Positions 7,579-12,289 of a DNA stretch of 12,289 bases are shown here, piece by piece. Origin of the DNA: Clostridia bacterium. GTDB lineage: Bacteria; Bacillota_A; Clostridia; Lachnospirales; Lachnospiraceae. The notes beneath the pieces were generated by a model, which saw only the letters and a program-made list of their open reading frames with translations, made no database searches and was not told the DNA's origin. Both the position numbers and the translations under genes were made by a program. Location: positions 1 to 12,289 of the forward strand of contig JAAYYM010000014.1 of NCBI GenBank assembly GCA_012515365.1, given 5' to 3'. Each line of letters starts with the position of its first letter. The stretch's first letter is position 1.

Positions 7579-7668
7579 CTTGAGTCTCATTTATTAAGAT
7601 AAGCCAGACCTTTCGGTCAGGATGTTGACTTACCACACCTTACATCCGGTGCAAATTACTCCCCCAAG
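7579..7668 (-). promoter_or_regulatory. Putative yybP-ykoY (manganese) riboswitch aptamer
   Basis: Minus-strand leader RNA. P1 is CTTGGG (7668-7663) with CTCAAG (7584-7579). The 5' P1 strand is followed at once by GGAGTA, and the 3' strand is preceded by ATGAGA; GGGGAGUA and the (A/G)AGAC segment are the family hallmarks as I remember them. Inside are a small hairpin (GCACC 7652-7648 with GGTGT 7639-7635) and a long arm: GGTAAGTC (7634-7627) with GGCTTATC (7605-7598), an asymmetric 8:1 internal loop (AACATCCT opposite T), then GACC-GAAA-GGTC (7618-7607). The 8:1 loop below a GAAA-capped helix matches the ligand-docking arm of this family. Other riboswitch classes were considered and fit worse. 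No covariance search was possible. It would control the exporter operon. Confidence 0.7.
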
Positions 7669-7682
7669 GAATTGATACATTT

Positions 7683-7712
7683 ATTCTATCTCAATACTGT
7701 AAAGCCTGTCAA
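7683..7712 (-). promoter_or_regulatory. Promoter of the riboswitch/exporter operon
   Basis: Minus strand: perfect -35 TTGACA (7712-7707), an 18-base spacer, and -10 TAGAAT (7688-7683, one mismatch). Transcription would start near 7676, just before the aptamer's P1 strand, giving a leader of about 230 bases. Spacing and position agree well with the riboswitch call. Confidence 0.7.
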
Positions 7713-7720
7713 GAACGAAT

Positions 7721-7750
7721 TTGACACAAGTTATCAAAGGAACCTATAAC
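7721..7750 (+). promoter_or_regulatory. Promoter of the lipase/kinase operon
   Basis: Plus strand: perfect -35 TTGACA (7721-7726), an 18-base spacer, and -10 TATAAC (7745-7750). The start site would be near 7757, about 85 bases before the hydrolase ATG. It is back to back with the exporter promoter, and the two -35 boxes are only 8 bases apart. Confidence 0.65.
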
Positions 7751-7786
7751 TATTTCTACTGCCTACTAGATGTTTTCGCCTAAAAA

Positions 7787-7795
7787 TGATATACT
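7787..7795 (+). promoter_or_regulatory. Possible second, extended -10 promoter
   Basis: TGATATACT matches the extended -10 form TGnTATAAT with one mismatch. No convincing -35 lies 17 bases upstream, which extended -10 promoters tolerate. It would start about 40 bases before the hydrolase gene. Weak evidence alone. Confidence 0.3.
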
Positions 7796-7840
7796 TTTAC
7801 AAAACAGAACAGGTTCAAAATCCCTAAAAAAGGAACGCAC

Positions 7841-9058
7841 ATGCATACATCAGATAAAACCACTAACAAGAGAACTACACATATCCATAATTCCAACAAA
7901 AGACTTGAACTGTGTCTGACAGGTGTCCGTCTGTTAAAGACATTTTTGACCATTCTGTTAATTGCACTTCCTCTTTTGACAATCACTTCTTTTTATATGA
8001 TTCCTTCGCATCTTGTCATTTATATATGCAGTCTTATCGTACTGTTTATTCTGGAATTAACCCTATTTTGGATCGGCATCCTATTAGTTTACTGTACCTC
8101 CGTACAGTTAGGGCTTAAGCTTCGCATCATAGGAATTGTCTGTGGAATGATGCCCATTATCCATATCATTGTTCTACTGCGGATCATCAAAATAGTGTCA
8201 GAAGAAATTCGTTTTGAAACGCAACGCATGTTATTAAATCAATCCCGTAAAGAAGCCCAGATCTGTCAGACACAATATCCCGTACTGCTTGTCCATGGAG
8301 TCTTTTTCAGAGATTTTAAACATGCGAACTACTGGGGACGTATTCCTGCCGATTTGATTGCTAACGGAGCCTGCGTTTATTATGGCAATCATCACTCCGC
8401 TGCTTCTGTTGAATATTGTGGTAAAGAACTGGCTGAAAGAATCCAGGAAGTACTGGCCATGACAAATGCCAAAAAGGTCAATATCATTGCACATTCAAAA
8501 GGCGGTCTCGACTGTAGATATGCGATCAGCTGCTGTGGTATGGCGCCTTATGTTGCATCACTTACAACCATCAATACTCCACATCGCGGATGTGAATTTG
8601 CGGATTATCTGTTAAATAAGGTTCCTGTAAAAACACTAAATCAAGTGGCGGCCTCCTATAATGCCACAATGAAAAAGCTTGGAGATACAACACCTGATTT
8701 CGTCGCCGCGATCAAAGATCTGACTTCTTCACGCTGTGAGACACTCAATCAGGAAATGCATGATGACAAGAATGTTTTCTATCAAAGTGTAGGATCTAAA
8801 CTGATCCATGCAGTCAATGGAAAGTTTCCGCTTAATTTTACTTATCCGCTCGTTAAATATTTTGACGGCCCTAATGATGGACTTGTATCTGAAACCTCAT
8901 TTCACTGGGGTACAAACTACACCTTTTTGGTTCCTAGCGGCAAACGAGGCATCTCTCATGCAGATATGATTGATCTGAATCGTGAAAATATCAAAGGCTT
9001 TGATGTTCGTGAATTCTACATAACGATACTTGCAGATCTGAAGAAAAGAGGATTATAA
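7841..9058 (+). CDS. Membrane-anchored alpha/beta-hydrolase, lipase-like
   Basis: 405-aa predicted serine esterase/lipase. A hydrophobic N-terminal third holds about three membrane segments (31-51, 57-84, 96-118), so the enzyme is tethered rather than secreted free. The catalytic domain starts at about 145 with YPVLLVHGVFF (oxyanion-hole HG), followed by an NYWGRIPADL stretch and the nucleophile elbow IIAHSKGG (Ser219) typical of family I triacylglycerol lipases. INTPHRG (244-250), a likely catalytic Asp in GPNDGLVS (Asp346) and His in GISHADM (His373) complete the triad in the usual order. AAAAAAGGA lies 6 bases before the ATG. The stop codon is three bases before the kinase start, so the two are co-transcribed. 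Which face of the membrane the domain occupies is unclear, and the natural ester substrate is unknown. Confidence 0.88.
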   Translation: MHTSDKTTNKRTTHIHNSNKRLELCLTGVRLLKTFLTILLIALPLLTITSFYMIPSHLVIYICSLIVLFILELTLFWIGILLVYCTSVQLGLKLRIIGIVCGMMPIIHIIVLLRIIKIVSEEIRFETQRMLLNQSRKEAQICQTQYPVLLVHGVFFRDFKHANYWGRIPADLIANGACVYYGNHHSAASVEYCGKELAERIQEVLAMTNAKKVNIIAHSKGGLDCRYAISCCGMAPYVASLTTINTPHRGCEFADYLLNKVPVKTLNQVAASYNATMKKLGDTTPDFVAAIKDLTSSRCETLNQEMHDDKNVFYQSVGSKLIHAVNGKFPLNFTYPLVKYFDGPNDGLVSETSFHWGTNYTFLVPSGKRGISHADMIDLNRENIKGFDVREFYITILADLKKRGL

Positions 9059-9061
9059 CAT

Positions 9062-11617
9062 ATGAACGAAAAGAAAAAAATAAACAAATCACTCATAACG
9101 ATAGTCATTGTCCTTTTGGTCATATTTTTCATTGCCTTTACAATATTTGCCCATCAGGTCAGACGTTATGCAAAAGATGCCGAATACAACAGCCTACAGA
9201 CATTTACAGAGCAGGCAGCAAAGACCTCCACGCTTTCACTGGAGGCATTGTCCCTTCAGATCCTTGGCATGTCAAAGGAATTTAATGATCCGGACGGCAT
9301 TGATTCTGCTACTGCCATGAAAATATTGATCAATCAGTCTACAAACTCAACCTTTAGTGAAATGGGATTTCTTAGTCTGGAAGGAACCGGGATTTCAACT
9401 GTACATCCTGTCGTAGATATGTCTGATATGCCATTTATCAAAAGCGTACAGAAGGCTGAGCACGGCGTGATCAAGATCAAATCCAATGTGGACGATTCTT
9501 ACTCACTGCTTTCCTACGCTCCTGTCATCACAAAAGATGGCAAAAATGTCGGCTGCCTTTACGGAATCTGTGACGAACAGCATCTTGACAGTCTGCTGAA
9601 TCTAAAGTCATTTAGTGAAAATGGCTTCACTTGCCTATTGGATTCTAACGGAGAGCTATTATCATCAAATACCATTCTTGACTCATCCCTCTATGATCCA
9701 GTCAAAAATCCAGCGGCATTTTCAGAGCTTGTTAAACAGCGAAGCAGTGGACTTTTTGTATGGAAAGAACAAAAATACATCGGCTATCTACAGCCGCTCT
9801 CATTTAATAACTGGTATCTGCTTTCTATCATCCCCCAGAAAGTAATCGCCCAAAAAGTACAGCATCTTATGTTTTTAACAGTCATTCTCGTTGCTGAATG
9901 CCTGTCTATCCTGTTCATTTTGCTTCTGTGTCTGTTTCATACCGAGAAAAAAGCTGGAAAAGCAGCTCTACTCTCCATGCAGCTTGCTAATCAAAAGCTG
10001 ATGGAACGCTATTCAAATGAGATCAGGAATTCATACGATGAAATCTTTGAATTTGATTATTTGAATAACTGCATCTATAGTCTCAAATTTTCTGAGCAGG
10101 GCTTTGAGCGTATTAAGACACCCTATTTCACATTAAAAGACGCAGTCAAGACTCTATCTGAGCAGATTCTCGATAATCCGACTCTCATGGATATCAACCA
10201 ATTTCTCTCTTATGAACATGTGTCAACGGAATTTGGTAAAAACGGGCAGACTGAGCTGAATATCAATGTTCAAAAAAGAAAATCTCCTGATGTCTATGAA
10301 TGGTATTCCGTCTGTTTAAGAAAGGTACATTGGAGTGTTCATGAGGATGGTGAGAAATCTGCCATGTTCTATCTCAAAAACGTGGAAAGCACATATGCTG
10401 AACAGATGCATAATCAGCAGCTGTTAATCAATGCACTCCATCTTGCTGAAACAGCCAGTCAGGCAAAAACAGAGTTTCTCTCTAGAATGTCACATGATAT
10501 CCGAACACCTATGAATGCAATTATCGGTATGACGACGATGGCAAAGGAAGCAAATGGAGATCTTGATAAGATCAACTCTTGCCTAAATAAAATCGAGGAT
10601 TCTTCCGCTTATCTGCTGACACTGATCAATAATATCCTGAATTTATCTCGCATAGAGGATGGTAAAATGCCAATCAATAACTCTGACTTTGATCTTTATG
10701 AGCTACTGTCACAAATTGATCAGCTGATCGCACCTTATGCACAGAAAAAACAAATTCGATATGTCACAACCATTCATTCTGTTGCTCATTCTCTCCTTAA
10801 CAGTGATGAGCTGCAGCTTCGTCGCATTCTGACCAATCTTCTGAATAATGCAGTCAAATTCACACCTGAGGGTGGTCAGATTGATTTCAAGGTAATTGAA
10901 GAACATGCCTGCGCGTCGCATGCACAGTTCTGCTTCATCATTTCAGATAATGGGATCGGTATTCCTGCAGATATGAAAGAGAAAATTTTCAATCCGTTTG
11001 AGCAGGTCACAGACGAATCCGGTAATTATCTGAAACAGCCGGGAACCGGACTTGGACTTTCGATTGTAGAAAGTCTGGTTCATTTACTAAAAGGTGTAAT
11101 CACAGTCGATAGTGTGCCCGGACAAGGCACTACATTTACAGTAAAGCTCTCTTTCAGTATTGCTTCTACACAGCCTGTATATAAAGAAACTATAAACGAG
11201 ACATCCCCTGATGATAAAATTGAATTTCATCAGGAACGCATTCTCTTAGTGGAAGATAATGATATCAATATGGAAATCGCCAAATCATATCTTGACAGGG
11301 TGAACCTGCACATCGAATGTGCTGTTGACGGAAAAGAAGCACTCAGACAATATCTCGAACATGAGGAGGGCTATTATCAATTGATCCTGACTGATATCAG
11401 AATGCCTCTCATGAACGGAAATGAACTGACAGCTAAGATCAGAGAAGCAAAAAGAAAAGACAGTGCAAACATTCCGATTATCGCAATGTCTGCAGATGCC
11501 TTTTCTGAAGAGATTCAATTATCTCAAAGTATCGGTATGAATGATTATGTCATCAAACCTTTGGATCGTAATAAGCTATACTCTGTTCTTAAAAAGTACC
11601 TTGGACAGCCCTCATAA
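9062..11617 (+). CDS. Hybrid sensor histidine kinase/response regulator
   Basis: 851-aa inner-membrane hybrid kinase. TM1 about 11-31; extracellular Cache-like sensor about 35-262; TM2 about 270-293; a PAS-like region about 310-450 (EIFEFDYLNNCIYSL onwards); HisKA with H-box FLSRMSHDIRTPMNAI (phospho-acceptor His478); HATPase_c with N-box NLLNNAVKF (Asn596), G1 SDNGIGIP (Asp629), F-box and G2 GTGLGLSIV (661-669); C-terminal receiver with acidic pair Glu731/Asp732, phospho-acceptor Asp778 (LILTDIRMP) and Lys832. All catalytic residues are present. No DNA-binding or enzymatic output follows the receiver, so a separate phosphotransfer protein or regulator is expected outside the window. AGAGG inside the end of the hydrolase gene is the likely ribosome binding site. 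Co-expression suggests the sensor and lipase share a signal (inference). Confidence 0.96.
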   Translation: MNEKKKINKSLITIVIVLLVIFFIAFTIFAHQVRRYAKDAEYNSLQTFTEQAAKTSTLSLEALSLQILGMSKEFNDPDGIDSATAMKILINQSTNSTFSEMGFLSLEGTGISTVHPVVDMSDMPFIKSVQKAEHGVIKIKSNVDDSYSLLSYAPVITKDGKNVGCLYGICDEQHLDSLLNLKSFSENGFTCLLDSNGELLSSNTILDSSLYDPVKNPAAFSELVKQRSSGLFVWKEQKYIGYLQPLSFNNWYLLSIIPQKVIAQKVQHLMFLTVILVAECLSILFILLLCLFHTEKKAGKAALLSMQLANQKLMERYSNEIRNSYDEIFEFDYLNNCIYSLKFSEQGFERIKTPYFTLKDAVKTLSEQILDNPTLMDINQFLSYEHVSTEFGKNGQTELNINVQKRKSPDVYEWYSVCLRKVHWSVHEDGEKSAMFYLKNVESTYAEQMHNQQLLINALHLAETASQAKTEFLSRMSHDIRTPMNAIIGMTTMAKEANGDLDKINSCLNKIEDSSAYLLTLINNILNLSRIEDGKMPINNSDFDLYELLSQIDQLIAPYAQKKQIRYVTTIHSVAHSLLNSDELQLRRILTNLLNNAVKFTPEGGQIDFKVIEEHACASHAQFCFIISDNGIGIPADMKEKIFNPFEQVTDESGNYLKQPGTGLGLSIVESLVHLLKGVITVDSVPGQGTTFTVKLSFSIASTQPVYKETINETSPDDKIEFHQERILLVEDNDINMEIAKSYLDRVNLHIECAVDGKEALRQYLEHEEGYYQLILTDIRMPLMNGNELTAKIREAKRKDSANIPIIAMSADAFSEEIQLSQSIGMNDYVIKPLDRNKLYSVLKKYLGQPS

Positions 11618-11637
11618 CAGAAGCCATTCTAAAGAAG

Positions 11638-12289
11638 CTACATACAACGTGCCAGAAATGATTTCACACGTTCATCATCGGAAGAAAAGATTTCGTCCGG
11701 TGTTCCTTGCGCGCGGATGACTCCTGCGTCAATAAAGAGGATTCGATCTGAAACTTCCTTGGCAAACATCATCTCATGAGTGACGATGATCATTGTCATA
11801 TGCTTTTGTGCAAGCTCGCGGATGACACGCAGTACTTCTCCTGTTAATTCCGGATCTAGTGCTGATGTCGGCTCATCAAAAAATAAAATCTGCGGATTCA
11901 GTGCCATAGCACGTGCGATGGATACCCTCTGCTGCTGTCCACCTGAAAGCTGATGTGGGTATGCATCTGCCTTATCTCCTAGTCCCAGCTGCTCTAATAG
12001 TTCCATTGCTTCTTTTTGTGCCTGTGACTTTGGTATGGATAAAACTGAGATTGGAGCATCTGTCACATTTTTAAGGACTGTATAATGTGGAAACAAATTA
12101 AAATTCTGAAATACAAGCCCATAATAGCGCTGTATCTGTCTTAATCTAGCTTTATCTGCATAAACCGCATTTCCTGCTTCATCGTTATGAACCGCGGTCT
12201 CTGATAAGTAAGTCAATTCTCCACTATCCATTTTTTCTAACATGGTAGCGCATCTGAGTAATGTGGATTTTCCAGAGCCTGACGGTCCG
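11638..12289 (-). CDS. Polar amino-acid ABC transporter ATPase, 5' end missing
   Basis: The gene runs off the right edge; the reading frame continues upstream of the ATG at 12243 to the last complete codon, and the window edge lies at its Walker A motif (GPSGSGKSTLLRC), so about 30 N-terminal residues are missing. Visible motifs: Q-loop LVFQNFNLFPHYTV, signature LSGGQQQR, Walker B ILFFDE, D-loop SALD and H-loop VTHE, all intact. The FNLFPHYTVLKNV, AMALNP and GxIxxQGTPDEIF patterns are those of GlnQ/HisP-type importers of polar amino acids. The stretch between the first strands and the Q-loop (LSETAVHNDEAGNAVYADKA) is slightly longer than usual. Permease and binding-protein genes would lie to the right, outside this window. 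It converges on the kinase gene with 20 bases between stops. Exact substrate unknown. Confidence 0.93.
   Translation of the reverse strand, partial: GPSGSGKSTLLRCATMLEKMDSGELTYLSETAVHNDEAGNAVYADKARLRQIQRYYGLVFQNFNLFPHYTVLKNVTDAPISVLSIPKSQAQKEAMELLEQLGLGDKADAYPHQLSGGQQQRVSIARAMALNPQILFFDEPTSALDPELTGEVLRVIRELAQKHMTMIIVTHEMMFAKEVSDRILFIDAGVIRAQGTPDEIFSSDDERVKSFLARCM

Larger units (their letters stand above)
7444..7840. other. Divergent intergenic control region
   Basis: About 400 bases with no convincing protein-coding gene. From left to right it holds the adaptor ribosome binding site (AGGAGG, 7456-7451), a terminator, an antiterminator, a riboswitch-like aptamer and the exporter promoter (all minus strand), then the hydrolase promoter, a possible second promoter and the hydrolase ribosome binding site (plus strand). 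A 68-codon minus-strand frame across 7780-7986 overlaps the hydrolase start and is not considered real. Confidence 0.8.

Noticed and set aside
7579..7668. Alternative riboswitch classes (THF, TPP, FMN, SAM, cobalamin, purine, c-di-GMP, ZTP, guanidine)
   Set aside because: Their conserved cores as I know them are absent; only the yybP-ykoY layout matches both single-stranded motifs and the 8:1 loop arm.
7780..7986. 68-codon minus-strand frame over the hydrolase promoter and start
   Set aside because: It overlaps the promoter elements and the start of a well-supported gene on the other strand, and has no family resemblance.

Overview
The window looks like chromosomal DNA of an anaerobic, spore-forming, motile member of the Clostridia, most likely Lachnospiraceae. 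This is inferred from the low-to-moderate G+C, strong AGGAGG-type ribosome binding sites, CotF-like spore coat genes, a chemoreceptor, and an MFP/ABC/FtsX exporter of the kind common in that family. No species can be named. No tRNA, rRNA, CRISPR array, insertion sequence or phage gene was seen.

Left part (1-7690), all on the minus strand. In transcription order it holds a leader RNA with the features of a yybP-ykoY (manganese) riboswitch plus an attenuator-like terminator, then a three-gene exporter operon: membrane-fusion adaptor (start 7443), MacB/LolD-type ATPase (start 5989) and eight-helix FtsX-type permease (start 5285). Two very short CotF-like spore coat genes follow, probably with their own sporulation promoter inside an 11-bp-arm palindrome, and end at a hairpin terminator. 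Last is a methyl-accepting chemotaxis protein with its own vegetative promoter and, most probably, a TTG start at 2234 rather than the upstream ATG at 2354.

Right part (7690-11617), plus strand. From a divergent promoter runs a two-gene operon: a membrane-anchored alpha/beta-hydrolase (family I lipase-like) and, three bases later, a hybrid sensor histidine kinase/response regulator with an extracellular Cache-like sensor. The -35 boxes of the two divergent promoters form an inverted repeat (TGTCAA-N8-TTGACA). The kinase gene converges, with a 20-base gap, on an incomplete polar amino-acid ABC transporter ATPase gene that runs off the right edge.

The most interesting element is the 7505-7676 leader. 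Its aptamer-like P1 helix, an anti-P1 hairpin, a 10-bp antiterminator and a 12-13-bp terminator form a chain of mutually exclusive pairings. On paper this would switch the exporter operon ON when ligand (Mn2+ if the family call is right) stabilises P1. A Mn2+-type riboswitch before a MacA/MacB-like exporter is unusual compared with its usual targets (MntP, YybP/TerC-type exporters, P-type ATPases).
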